Source of the DNA: an uncultured Muribaculaceae bacterium
GTDB taxonomy: Bacteria; Bacteroidota; Bacteroidia; Bacteroidales; Muribaculaceae
DNA length: 14,431 bases
Direction: 5' to 3'
NCBI GenBank assembly: GCA_910586455.1
Contig: CAJUHX010000055.1
Location: 1-14,431, forward strand
Shown here: positions 1 to 6,802 of the stretch, piece after piece
Layout: every line of letters starts with the position of its first letter
How positions within the stretch are numbered: position 1 is the first letter of the stretch
Made by a program: the position numbers and the translations under genes
The notes under the pieces: generated by a model
Told to the model about the DNA's origin: nothing
Database searches by the model: none
The model's input: the letters and a program-made list of their open reading frames with translations, nothing else

Positions 1-1
1 C

Positions 2-481
2 CGCTATATCTGCGAGCATCTCGAGGAGTTGCAGTCGCCCTACTCCGGCTGTGTGCTGGACGAAGACTGGGAGAGTGAATTTGACGAACTTACGCTTCAA
101 GTTTATTTCGACATTCTGCTTACTGCCTGCTATGATGTGGAAGACGACCGCGGTCTGGGCGAAATGTGGGATGCCGTAAATGAAGTGATTAAATCGCTCG
201 ACGTGTTCGAAGAGGGCGAACTGCCGGTAACAGGCTGGCAAGTAGAAATCGATGATGTTGTGGTGGACCCCGGTATGGAAGGCCTCGGCATCATTGACTG
301 CGACGAGGTTGCCGAAATTCTGGAGGTTCTGAAGGAGAACCGCGACGACGCCGCCGATGCCGAACCGGAAGACCTGCTCTATGAGGCTGACGCCGATGAA
401 TGGATGGAAGCCTACGACGACCTTTGCTGCCTGTATGAAGACGCCATGAAGCAAAATAAAGGCCTGCTTCTTACTTTCTGA
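2..481 (+). CDS. Acidic protein of unknown function, 3' part only
   Basis: The reading frame is open from the window edge (base 2) to a TGA at 479-481, giving the last 159 residues of a protein whose start lies outside. I do not recognise the family. About 48 of the 159 residues are Asp or Glu (roughly 30%), and basic residues are few, so the visible part is very acidic. There is no membrane segment, and it looks soluble and mainly helical, with 'WMEAYDDLCCLYEDAMK' near the end. A TTG at 29 would be an internal start, but the frame stays coding-like upstream ('RYICEHLEEL'), so I treat the gene as truncated by the window. It converges on the DUF3109 gene with a 48-bp gap and no clear terminator hairpin. 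I am confident that it is coding; its function is unknown. Confidence 0.75.
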   Translation, partial: RYICEHLEELQSPYSGCVLDEDWESEFDELTLQVYFDILLTACYDVEDDRGLGEMWDAVNEVIKSLDVFEEGELPVTGWQVEIDDVVVDPGMEGLGIIDCDEVAEILEVLKENRDDAADAEPEDLLYEADADEWMEAYDDLCCLYEDAMKQNKGLLLTF

Positions 482-529
482 CCATATCTTCCTAAAACAG
501 CCGTAGCTGGTATTATCTCGTCAATTTAC

Positions 530-1150
530 CTATTTTGTCCGATTTGTTTCCTTAACATACTCGCTCAGATAGGCCTCGCAGGCCTCGCATAGTTCGGCAT
601 ACCATTCTTTGCCGAAGCGGCGCTCGAGCGGCCCTTTGAGAAACTGATACAGCCGCACTCCGTTTTTGCGGCCCAGTAATTCGGCGCATTTGCATATCTT
701 CCAGCGGTGATAGTTTACCGCAGTGAATGTGGGATACTCGGTAAGACGCAGCGGATAGAGGTGACACGACACCGGCTTGCAGAAATCGATACGTCCCTGA
801 CGGTATGCGCGCTCTATGGCGCAGTGACACATGCCTCCGGCCTCGTAGCAGGTGAACACACAGTTTCGGCCATCGATAATCGATGTCACCAGGTCGCCTT
901 CCTCGTCTATATAGGCCACACCGTTGCTGTCGATTTCGCGCTTGGCGGCCGGCAGCAGTTCGTCGTATATCTCCGGCAGTATTTCTTCGATTTTTTGCTT
1001 TTCTTCTTCGGTAATAGGGGCACCGGCATCGCCTTCGATGCAACATTCGCCCAGACAGCTGTCGAGGTCGCAGCAAAAAAACTGTTCGGCGAGGTCGAGG
1101 CTCACCAATGTATTCTGTATCTCAAGCATTATTTCTTCTTTTTTTTCCAT
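530..1150 (-). CDS. DUF3109 family Cys-rich, probably metal-binding protein
   Basis: The 206-residue protein matches what I know of the Bacteroidota DUF3109 family. It contains 15 cysteines, mostly in pairs or short clusters: C26-C27, C32, C36-C37, C97, C101, C108, C110, C124, C129, C153, C155, C188 and C191. The CxxxCC cluster near the N-terminus and the later 'FCKPVSCHLYP' motif recall the zinc- or iron-cluster proteins of the YkgJ type, so metal or Fe-S binding is a reasonable inference; no reaction is known. There is no signal peptide, so it is probably cytoplasmic. It is the last gene of the ung / plug-protein group, starting 34 bp after the plug gene. Met8 is an alternative start: an AAGAAGAAATA stretch precedes it, and no Shine-Dalgarno precedes Met1. 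Confidence 0.85.
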   Translation of the reverse strand: MEKKEEIMLEIQNTLVSLDLAEQFFCCDLDSCLGECCIEGDAGAPITEEEKQKIEEILPEIYDELLPAAKREIDSNGVAYIDEEGDLVTSIIDGRNCVFTCYEAGGMCHCAIERAYRQGRIDFCKPVSCHLYPLRLTEYPTFTAVNYHRWKICKCAELLGRKNGVRLYQFLKGPLERRFGKEWYAELCEACEAYLSEYVKETNRTK

Positions 1151-1184
1151 AAGTTAAGGCGGCTCGGAGAGCCTGTTCAAAACC

Positions 1185-2438
1185 TTAGAGGGTATTTAAT
1201 AAGGCCACCCCAAGCAGACGGTCGCTGCGGCTGCCAGGCTTGCGTTCATATACTTTCACGGTGTATTCGTTCAGGGTCTGGTATTTGTCGCCCTCCACTG
1301 CGGCCGTATAGCCGCGGCGCGCACCCTGAGGCACCACCAGATACTGATAGTTGTAGGCGCCTTGCTTGAGCAGCATCACCCGCTCGTAACGCCCGCGCTC
1401 GCGGTTGTACTGCATACGCGAGTTATCGTCGAAGCGGCGCATGGTAAAGTCGCCGTCGAGAAACACCATTGTATCGGGGTCGTATGGCATGTCGAGCGAA
1501 AATACCACCACAGTGTAGTCGGCCTGCACATCAGGGTCGGAGCTGTTGTATTCATGGATTACAAAGCGGCCCTTCTGGGTTTCGTCGTAGAGGTACTGGC
1601 TGTCGGCGCGCGGCTCGTCGGTGGCCAGTATGTGGTAGTAGTACGGATTTATGAACTCCACACTCTCCACGCCCATAGGCGGGAACTGCGTGCTCACGGT
1701 TTCCATGCGGCGGTACTCATTGCCGGCTTCGAACACCAGTTGCGGCTGATGCTCGTAAATCGAAGTGGTGCCCGACATGCGCAAAGGCTGCCGCAGGGCT
1801 ACTTCGTTGTCGAGGCGTCCGTTCTGCTGCACCACCACAAAGAGGTCGTTGAACGGGTCGGCCACACCGCTCTCGCGGGTGTCGATGGCCAACTCGAGCT
1901 GCTGGTGACCTGCATTGTAGTCAACATCGGTGCGCGAAGTTATATGGCCGCTAATGCCAACTTTTTCCTCGCACACCATAAAGCGGCATTGCGCCCACAC
2001 GTCCTCGGGGTCCGACTCCGGATATATCTGCAGCAGGTAGTTGCCCGACAGCAATGGCGCTACATCGGCATTAGGTATAGTCAGATTATAATTTACATAA
2101 TGTACCAGGGTAGCCTCCGAGAAGCGGTAATCTGTAATCTCGCCTTCGTTGAAGCCGTCGAGGAATTCCGAATCCACCAGAGTCGACGGACTCCAGTCGG
2201 CTCGGCAGTGTACCAGACGGTAGCGCAAGTAATCGCGGTCTTCGGACAGTACGTCGAAGTTTATCGCCAGCACATCGCTGCTGCCAAGACGCAACACCGC
2301 AGGCCCGTACGGGTCGAGCGGATTGACTATCCTCAGCGAGCGCACCCGGTCGTTGGGCGTGCCCGTCATGGTGTCGCCTGCCGCCATTGCCGTCATCCAC
2401 ACCAGCAGTGCCATAAATACAGCGCTTAATCTTACCAT
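1185..2438 (-). CDS. DUF5103 / type IX secretion system plug domain protein
   Basis: This 417-residue exported protein fits the Bacteroidota DUF5103 family, also called the type IX secretion 'plug' protein. Members are associated with the SprA outer-membrane translocon, where Plug is thought to seal the periplasmic opening. Residues 1-20 form a signal peptide (hydrophobic core 'AVFMALLVWMTAMA'), followed by mostly beta-strand sequence. Recognisable family stretches include 'RSLRIVNPLDPYGPAVLRLGSSD' shortened to its core 'NPLDPYGPAVLRLGS', and later 'INPYYYHILATDEPRADSQYLY'-like sequence around the Tyr-rich segment. I chose the ATG at 2438 because it starts the signal peptide and has a strong AGGAAAGGAG upstream. 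The longer frame to 2867 would run through ung. The ATG overlaps the ung stop by 7 bp, which suggests translational coupling. The family call is from memory of the sequence pattern. Confidence 0.85.
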   Translation of the reverse strand: MVRLSAVFMALLVWMTAMAAGDTMTGTPNDRVRSLRIVNPLDPYGPAVLRLGSSDVLAINFDVLSEDRDYLRYRLVHCRADWSPSTLVDSEFLDGFNEGEITDYRFSEATLVHYVNYNLTIPNADVAPLLSGNYLLQIYPESDPEDVWAQCRFMVCEEKVGISGHITSRTDVDYNAGHQQLELAIDTRESGVADPFNDLFVVVQQNGRLDNEVALRQPLRMSGTTSIYEHQPQLVFEAGNEYRRMETVSTQFPPMGVESVEFINPYYYHILATDEPRADSQYLYDETQKGRFVIHEYNSSDPDVQADYTVVVFSLDMPYDPDTMVFLDGDFTMRRFDDNSRMQYNRERGRYERVMLLKQGAYNYQYLVVPQGARRGYTAAVEGDKYQTLNEYTVKVYERKPGSRSDRLLGVALLNTL

Positions 2439-3094
2439 ACCACCGGCTCCTTTCCTTGCTGCTGAAGCCAACTGTTGCAGATTGAAAAGTGATGGTTGCC
2501 GAAGAATCCCCGGTAAGCCGACAGCGGCGAAGGATGCGGCGAAGTCAGCACCAGATGTCTGCTTTTGTCGATCAGTTCCTGCTTGCGTATGGCATAGCTG
2601 CCCCACAGCATGAACACCACATGGTCGCACTGCTGCGATACCGTGCGTATGACGGCATCGGTAAAACGTTCCCAGCCCATGCCCTGATGCGACGCCGCAC
2701 GGTGGGCATCGACTGTAAGAGTGGCATTGAGCAGAAACACACCCTGACGCGCCCAGCGGCTCAGGTCGCCGTCCGGCGGCATCGGTGCGCCGGTATCGGC
2801 GCTTACCTCCTTGAAAATATTCACCAGCGACGGCGGCATGGGCACTCCCGGCGCCACCGAAAAGCACATGCCATTGGCCTGCCCGGGCCCGTGATAGGGG
2901 TCCTGGCCCAGAATCACCACCTTCACATCGGGCAGAGGACAGGCATCGAAAGCGGCAAAAATTCTGGAAGCAGGAGGAAACACCGTACCTGCCGCGTATT
3001 TGCCGCGTACAAAGTCGGTAAGCTGTCGGAAATAATCAGATTCAAACTCACCGGCCAAAGCTGTTTTCCAGCTGTTTTCTATTCTTACATTCAT
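2432..3094 (-). CDS. ung: Uracil-DNA glycosylase
   Basis: Ung removes uracil from DNA by cleaving the N-glycosidic bond, starting base-excision repair in the cytoplasm. The 220-residue protein is family 1 UDG of normal length. The catalytic motif GQDPYH is at 63-68, with the water-activating Asp at 65. 'LLNA' holds the uracil-binding Asn123, and 'HPSPLSA' (187-193) has catalytic His187, the same number as in E. coli Ung. A longer frame starting at 3163 is rejected because it would begin inside the tRNA gene and add 23 atypical residues. The ATG at 3094 gives the N-terminus 'MNVRIENSWK', which aligns well with the family. A TATATTTG -7 box lies just upstream, on DNA shared with the tRNA promoter. 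The stop overlaps the start of the plug gene. Confidence 0.97.
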   Translation of the reverse strand: MNVRIENSWKTALAGEFESDYFRQLTDFVRGKYAAGTVFPPASRIFAAFDACPLPDVKVVILGQDPYHGPGQANGMCFSVAPGVPMPPSLVNIFKEVSADTGAPMPPDGDLSRWARQGVFLLNATLTVDAHRAASHQGMGWERFTDAVIRTVSQQCDHVVFMLWGSYAIRKQELIDKSRHLVLTSPHPSPLSAYRGFFGNHHFSICNSWLQQQGKEPVVW

Positions 3095-3110
3095 ATTGCA
3101 GTCGAAATTA

Positions 3111-3142
3111 TTTGCAAATATACGAAAAAAGCAGTACTTTTG
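3111..3142 (+). promoter_or_regulatory. Bacteroidota promoter of tRNA-Arg(CCG)
   Basis: A -33 box TTTG (3111-3114) and a -7 box TACTTTTG (3135-3142, consensus TAnnTTTG) are separated by 20 bp, which is the usual spacing for the Bacteroidota primary sigma factor. Transcription would start about 12 bp before the tRNA. Confidence 0.75.
3115..3122 (-). promoter_or_regulatory. -7 box of the divergent ung promoter
   Basis: On the minus strand this reads TATATTTG, a perfect TAnnTTTG, about 20 bp upstream of the ung ATG. The matching -33 position, 20 bp further up, reads TGTG, a weak match to TTTG. The box abuts the tRNA -33 box, and together they form the palindrome TTTGCAAA (3111-3118). The ung leader would be short and lacks a clear Shine-Dalgarno sequence. 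Confidence 0.5.
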
Positions 3143-3159
3143 CACAGCAAATTTCAAAT

Positions 3160-3231
3160 GCACCCATAGTTCAATGGATAGAATAACGGATTCCGGTTCC
3201 GTCGATTGGGGTTCGACTCCCCATGGGTGTA
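3160..3231 (+). tRNA. tRNA-Arg, anticodon CCG
   Basis: The 72-nt sequence folds into a complete cloverleaf. The acceptor stem is GCACCCA with TGGGTGT (G-U at the end pair). The D stem is GTTC with GAAT, and the anticodon stem ACGGA with TCCGT encloses the loop TTCCGGT. The T stem TGGGG with CCCCA encloses the loop TTCGACT. The anticodon is CCG, reading the arginine codon CGG. The discriminator base is A, and the CCA end is not encoded. It has its own promoter upstream and a terminator immediately downstream, so it is a single-gene unit. Confidence 0.96.
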
Positions 3232-3233
3232 CA

Positions 3234-3261
3234 AAAGCTCCTTTTTCAAGGAGCTTTTTTT
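3234..3261 (+). terminator. Rho-independent terminator of tRNA-Arg
   Basis: A perfect 10-bp stem (AAAGCTCCTT with AAGGAGCTTT) with a 4-nt loop runs into a block of seven T residues, starting 2 nt after the tRNA. On the minus strand the hairpin is followed by only four T residues, so it may also weakly stop transcription from the transporter operon. Confidence 0.9.
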
Positions 3262-3346
3262 ATTGACAAATAGTTGTGACGGCGTCCCGCTGTCACCCGC
3301 AAACAAGGGTATTAAAAAATGAGCTGATAATGAACGACGGCAGCAG

Positions 3347-3682
3347 TCATCGGGCCTCAGTTGGCGAGAGGGTTTCGTCGAGATAGTTGCGCCGGCGTGG
3401 CTGAAATTCATTTTTTTCCTTGGCGGCTTTTTTCATGCTGCGGACCTGACGCAGACTATCACGTACGGCGGCCCGTTCTGCCGCTGCGGCTTTCCTCAGC
3501 GAGTCGGCATGCCTGTCGAGGCTGTCGGCCTTAGCGCGATATGCGCTGTCGGCGGCGGCTACAGCGGCAAGTTCCTTGCCTGAACTGCGGCTCGGCATCA
3601 TGGTGCAGGTGGCTGCGAGCAATGCTGCCACAAGTACGCATAATGCCACAGTTTCGGACTTTGTAAAACGTCGCCTGCTCAT
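3347..3682 (-). CDS. Small membrane-anchored coiled-coil protein coupled to the transporter gene
   Basis: The 111-residue protein is not one I recognise. It has a basic N-terminus (MSRRRFTKSE), one hydrophobic segment at about residues 11-28, and then a long, charged, Ala/Arg/Asp-rich stretch (about 37-90) that looks like a continuous helix or coiled coil. It ends in a basic tail. The simplest topology is N-in with the helix in the periplasm; a cleaved signal peptide is the alternative. 'AATC' near Cys26 is a poor lipobox. Its ATG overlaps the transporter stop in an ATGA arrangement, so translation is probably coupled. This suggests, without proof, an accessory role for the transporter. The 3' end faces the tRNA unit. 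Confidence 0.7.
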   Translation of the reverse strand: MSRRRFTKSETVALCVLVAALLAATCTMMPSRSSGKELAAVAAADSAYRAKADSLDRHADSLRKAAAAERAAVRDSLRQVRSMKKAAKEKNEFQPRRRNYLDETLSPTEAR

Positions 3683-5055
3683 ATTTCAACGAAGTTCGAC
3701 AGCAGTATCAGGGCTATCATCAGTGGCGCCAGATAGCGTATCAGCATAAGCACCACGGCATGGCTGCGGCTGCGGCGGTTGCCGTAGTTGGTGAGTTCCT
3801 GTTTGAGTAGCCCCTTGGGGGCGAACCAGCCTATATACACGCACACTCCGATGGATACCAGCGGCAGCAGTATGTTGGTGGCGAAATTGTCGAGGAAGTC
3901 AAAGATGGTACGTCCGAATATGGTGAAGTCCGACAGCGACCCGAACGATAGTGAACACAGCGCGCTAAGCGCCACCAGCGGCAGCAACACTGCCAATGTG
4001 GCTTTGATGCGGCTCAGGTGCAGACGGTCCTGCATAAAGGCTATCGTTACCTCGGCTATCGACACACAACTGGTAAGGGCCGCCACAAGCAGCAGTACAA
4101 AGAACAGAGTCGACCAAAGCCACGGTGCGGGCAGATTGGCGAATACTTCGGGTAGCGTCACGAATATCAGCGTGGCTCCGCGAAGCTCGTGGTCGGCCAG
4201 TCCGAACGATGTCACTGCCGGGAATATGATAAAGCCCATAAGCACTGCCACCAGCAACGACATCAGCGATACTATGCCGGAGGTCTTGCCAAGCTTGGTA
4301 TCGGCGGGGTAATAGGCCGAGTAGGTTATGAGTATGCCCATGCCCAGACTGAGCGAGAAGAAGGTCTGTCCCAGGGCATTGACCAGCACCGCCGGTGTGA
4401 TTTTACTGAAGTCGGGTTTGAGAAAGTATTCCAGCCCCTGGCCTGCGCTGGGCAAAGTAAGTGTGACACAGCACAGCGCCAGCAATATCACAAACAGCAC
4501 CGGCATAAGCACGTTGCTCAAGCGCTCTATGCCTTTCTGTACACCCCACATCAGCACTCCTATGTTCAGGGCTATCATGCCGTATGTGGCCAGCAAGGGT
4601 GTGAGGTCGGTGCAGATGTAGTCGTTCATTTTCTGTTGGAAATAACCGTCGGCTGCCGCAGTGCCGTGTATTGTCTGTATGCCTTCGTACAGACCGCCGT
4701 CGACCGATTGTATCAGATATATCAATGTCCAGCCGGCAACCACCATGTAGAATGTCAGAATCAGATACGAGGCTACAATCGACACCGCGCCGACACCCCA
4801 CCAAGCTGTGTGGGGCGAGAGCCGGCGGAATGCGCCCACGGCATCGCTGCGGCCTGCCCGGCCAAGCGAAAACTCGGCCAACATCACCGGAATACCCAGC
4901 AGTATGGTGCATGCCACATATACTATCAGGAAAGCGGCCCCGCCGTTGGCTTGTGTTTCGGCAGGAAAACGCCATACATTGCCCAGCCCTACTGCCGAGC
5001 CTACTGTGGCCATCACAAGGCCGATTTTGGACGAGAAATTAGCTTTTTCTGACAT
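3679..5055 (-). CDS. Neurotransmitter:sodium symporter (NSS/SNF) family transporter
   Basis: This 458-residue polytopic inner-membrane protein belongs to the sodium-coupled amino-acid transporter family that includes LeuT, MhsT and TnaT. TM1 carries the hallmark unwound segment 'GSAVGLGNVWRFP' (19-31), whose backbone forms the Na+ and substrate sites, followed by 'ANGGAAFLIVY'. 'GIPVMLAEFSLGR' follows TM2. About 11-12 hydrophobic segments can be counted up to 'YLAPLMIALILLSNFVEI' at the C-terminus; shorter bacterial members often have 11. The substrate is probably an amino acid, but which one cannot be read from the sequence. No Shine-Dalgarno or clear -7 box was seen upstream; the leader contains the repeat array at 5061-5085. 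The small coiled-coil gene follows with a 4-bp overlap. Confidence 0.92.
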   Translation of the reverse strand: MSEKANFSSKIGLVMATVGSAVGLGNVWRFPAETQANGGAAFLIVYVACTILLGIPVMLAEFSLGRAGRSDAVGAFRRLSPHTAWWGVGAVSIVASYLILTFYMVVAGWTLIYLIQSVDGGLYEGIQTIHGTAAADGYFQQKMNDYICTDLTPLLATYGMIALNIGVLMWGVQKGIERLSNVLMPVLFVILLALCCVTLTLPSAGQGLEYFLKPDFSKITPAVLVNALGQTFFSLSLGMGILITYSAYYPADTKLGKTSGIVSLMSLLVAVLMGFIIFPAVTSFGLADHELRGATLIFVTLPEVFANLPAPWLWSTLFFVLLLVAALTSCVSIAEVTIAFMQDRLHLSRIKATLAVLLPLVALSALCSLSFGSLSDFTIFGRTIFDFLDNFATNILLPLVSIGVCVYIGWFAPKGLLKQELTNYGNRRSRSHAVVLMLIRYLAPLMIALILLSNFVEI

Positions 5056-5060
5056 AGTGG

Positions 5061-5167
5061 ATTAACGTTTAGTGTTTAACGTTTATAGGGTAGTGAGTAA
5101 ATCGTATCAACCGGTAAAAACTCGCCAAAGGCGTTAAACATTAAACAGTAGACATTAAACGTTAAAC
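5061..5167. repeat. Inverted array of TTAACGTTTA-like repeats
   Basis: The gap between cdaA and the transporter gene holds two facing arms. The left arm (5061-5085) contains TTAACGTTTAGTGT and a second TTTAACGTTTA unit. The right arm (5133-5167) contains the complements, ACATTAAACGTTAA and TAAACATTAAAC. Positions 5062-5075 can pair with 5152-5165 over 14 bp, with one G-U type mismatch. The right arm begins 2 bp after the cdaA stop, so a folded transcript could mark the end of the bipA-folP-cdaA message. The left arm lies in the leader of the transporter gene. The function is unknown. Confidence 0.7.
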
Positions 5168-5169
5168 CT

Positions 5170-5937
5170 TCAGTAAGTCAGTGCGTTCAGACGGTGCTCA
5201 AGGTCGGTGCTGCTCAGGCGCGTGTACAGTTTGCCCCGGTGGGCAAACGATATGCGGCCCGTTTCTTCCGACACTACTATGGCTGCGGCATCGCAGGCCT
5301 GCGCTATACCCAAGGCAGAACGATGACGCAGACCAAGCGAGCGGGGCACATCGCTGTCGTGGCTTACCGGCAGGATACAGCCGGCCGAAACAAGGCGTCC
5401 GTGGGCCACAATCAAGGCTCCGTCGTGCAGTGGTGAGTTCTTGAAAAAAATGTTCTCTATCAGGCGAGTGTTGATTCTCGCGTCGATGATATCGCCCGTC
5501 TTTTCGTAGTCGTCGAGAGGTATCGTTTGTTCTATAACAATCAAGGCGCCCGTTTTGCTTTTTGACATCGACATACAGGCGTAAACTATTGCCAGAATCC
5601 ACTCGTGCTTTTTATCGTCTTCTTCGCTGTGATGATGAAAAAGGGTACGCAGAAAGCGCCATCGGCGGTGTGAGCCCATTTCCACCAGAAAGCGTTTTAT
5701 CTGGTCCTGGAAGAGTATTACAAGTATCAGCAGGCCTATGCCCATGAATTTGTCGAGTATCGAGCCTATCAGGCGCATGTCGAATATCTCGCTGGCGAAA
5801 ACCCACAGTATGGTAAAGGCCATGACGCCATAGAAGATGTTGATGGTGCCCGACTCTTTCATAAGCCGGTAGACATAGTACAGCAGCAGCGCTACAAGCA
5901 GTATGTCTATAATGTCTTTGATACCAAAGTCTATCAT
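5170..5937 (-). CDS. cdaA: Membrane diadenylate cyclase (c-di-AMP synthase), CdaA type
   Basis: CdaA joins two ATP molecules into the second messenger c-di-AMP at the inner membrane. The 255-residue protein has three N-terminal hydrophobic segments (about 8-23, 33-50, 60-78) and then a cytoplasmic DAC domain. The domain shows 'TGALIVIE' (129-136), the catalytic DGA in 'SPLHDGALIV' (172-174) and the RHR motif in 'LGLRHRSALG' (204-206), so it should be active. A frame open to 6027 would overlap folP, and its extra 30 residues look non-native. The ATG at 5937 gives the typical 'MIDFGIKDIIDILLVALLLYY'-like start just before TM1. It follows folP by 25 bp on the same strand. cdaR and glmM, its Firmicutes neighbours, are absent here, as expected for Bacteroidota, where folP is the usual partner. 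Confidence 0.95.
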   Translation of the reverse strand: MIDFGIKDIIDILLVALLLYYVYRLMKESGTINIFYGVMAFTILWVFASEIFDMRLIGSILDKFMGIGLLILVILFQDQIKRFLVEMGSHRRWRFLRTLFHHHSEEDDKKHEWILAIVYACMSMSKSKTGALIVIEQTIPLDDYEKTGDIIDARINTRLIENIFFKNSPLHDGALIVAHGRLVSAGCILPVSHDSDVPRSLGLRHRSALGIAQACDAAAIVVSEETGRISFAHRGKLYTRLSSTDLEHRLNALTY

Positions 5938-5962
5938 ATTTCCGGAGAGATTATCACGTGGT

Positions 5963-6802
5963 TCAGAATCGCTGCATTGCGCAGTATATTTCCACTGCCT
6001 GACGTGCGGCCTGCACGTCGTGTACACGCAGTATGGAGGCGCCCCGGTCGAGGGCCAATGTGTTCACGGCAGTGGTACCGTTGAGGGCGTCTTCGCTGTC
6101 TATACCCAGCAGACGGGTAATCATCGACTTTCGCGACACTCCTGCAAGCACCGGACGGCCAAGGAGGCCGAATGTGTCGAGTTCGCGCAGCATGCGGTAG
6201 TTCTGCTCCAGTGTCTTGCTGAAGCCGAATCCGGGGTCGATTATTACATCGTTCACTCCGAGTACCGACAGACGGTGTAACTTGGCGCTGAGGTCGGCAG
6301 CCACGTCGGCGGTGACATCGGCATAGCAGCAGTGCTGCTGCATGTCGGCGGGTGTGCCGCGCATGTGCATGAGTATGTAGGGTACATGCAGGCGTGCCAC
6401 GGTTTCAAACATGTCGGGGTCGAGCGTTCCCCCCGATATATCGTTGATTATGTCGGCACCCCACTCTGTCACCGCTTTTTCGGCTACATCGGCACGGAAA
6501 GTATCCACACTCACGGGCACATCGGCGCTTACCGAGCGTATGGCGTCGAGGGCCATGTGCAGGCGGTCGCCTTCATCGGCAGCGCTCACATCGGCGGCTC
6601 CGAGGCGCGATGAGTACGCTCCCAGATCAAGCATGTCGGCGCCCTGGTCGAGCATCATGCGGACACGCTCGGCCACAGCACGGCTGTCGGCTGTGCGTGA
6701 GCCGGGGTAGAATGAATCGGGAGTAGCGTTTATTATACCCATAACGGCAGGCCGGTTGTATTCAACCAGTCTGCCGTTGATATTTAGGGTGAATGGATTC
6801 AT
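5963..6802 (-). CDS. folP: Dihydropteroate synthase
   Basis: FolP condenses 6-hydroxymethyl-7,8-dihydropterin pyrophosphate with p-aminobenzoate in folate synthesis and is the sulfonamide target. The 279-residue protein has all family blocks: 'MGIINATPDSF' (21-31), the loop-2 block 'LDLGAYSSRLGA' (58-69), 'VSVDTFRADVA' (97-107), 'IINDISGG' (118-125), 'DPGFGFSKT' (189-197), 'GVSRKSMI' (221-228) and the C-terminal 'RVHDV' (259-263). Loop 2 is normally S(T/S)RPGA; here the proline is Leu67, encoded CTC. The ATG overlaps the bipA stop by 1 bp (TGATG), indicating coupling, and cdaA follows. It should be functional, with this one oddity in the sulfonamide-contact loop. Confidence 0.96.
   Translation of the reverse strand: MNPFTLNINGRLVEYNRPAVMGIINATPDSFYPGSRTADSRAVAERVRMMLDQGADMLDLGAYSSRLGAADVSAADEGDRLHMALDAIRSVSADVPVSVDTFRADVAEKAVTEWGADIINDISGGTLDPDMFETVARLHVPYILMHMRGTPADMQQHCCYADVTADVAADLSAKLHRLSVLGVNDVIIDPGFGFSKTLEQNYRMLRELDTFGLLGRPVLAGVSRKSMITRLLGIDSEDALNGTTAVNTLALDRGASILRVHDVQAARQAVEIYCAMQRF

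Noticed and set aside
1362..2429. 355-residue plus-strand ORF opposite the plug gene
   Set aside because: Shadow of the minus-strand gene, rich in His/Val/Gln with no domain pattern. The other long plus-strand frames opposite the transporter (4189-5052) and bipA (7615-8418) are the same kind of shadow.
2439..2867. N-terminal extension of the plug protein by 143 residues
   Set aside because: It lies entirely within ung in another frame, while the ATG at 2438 has a strong ribosome site and begins a signal peptide.
3095..3163. N-terminal extension of ung by 23 residues
   Set aside because: It would start inside the tRNA-Arg gene and cross both promoters; Met at 3094 matches the family start.
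3276..3296. Hairpin GTGACGGCG/CGCTGTCAC downstream of the coiled-coil gene, as a terminator
   Set aside because: The stem is good (9 bp, one mismatch), but no T-run follows on either strand.
5938..6027. 30-residue extension of CdaA
   Set aside because: It overlaps the end of folP and has no family-like sequence; the hydrophobic start at 5937 is typical.
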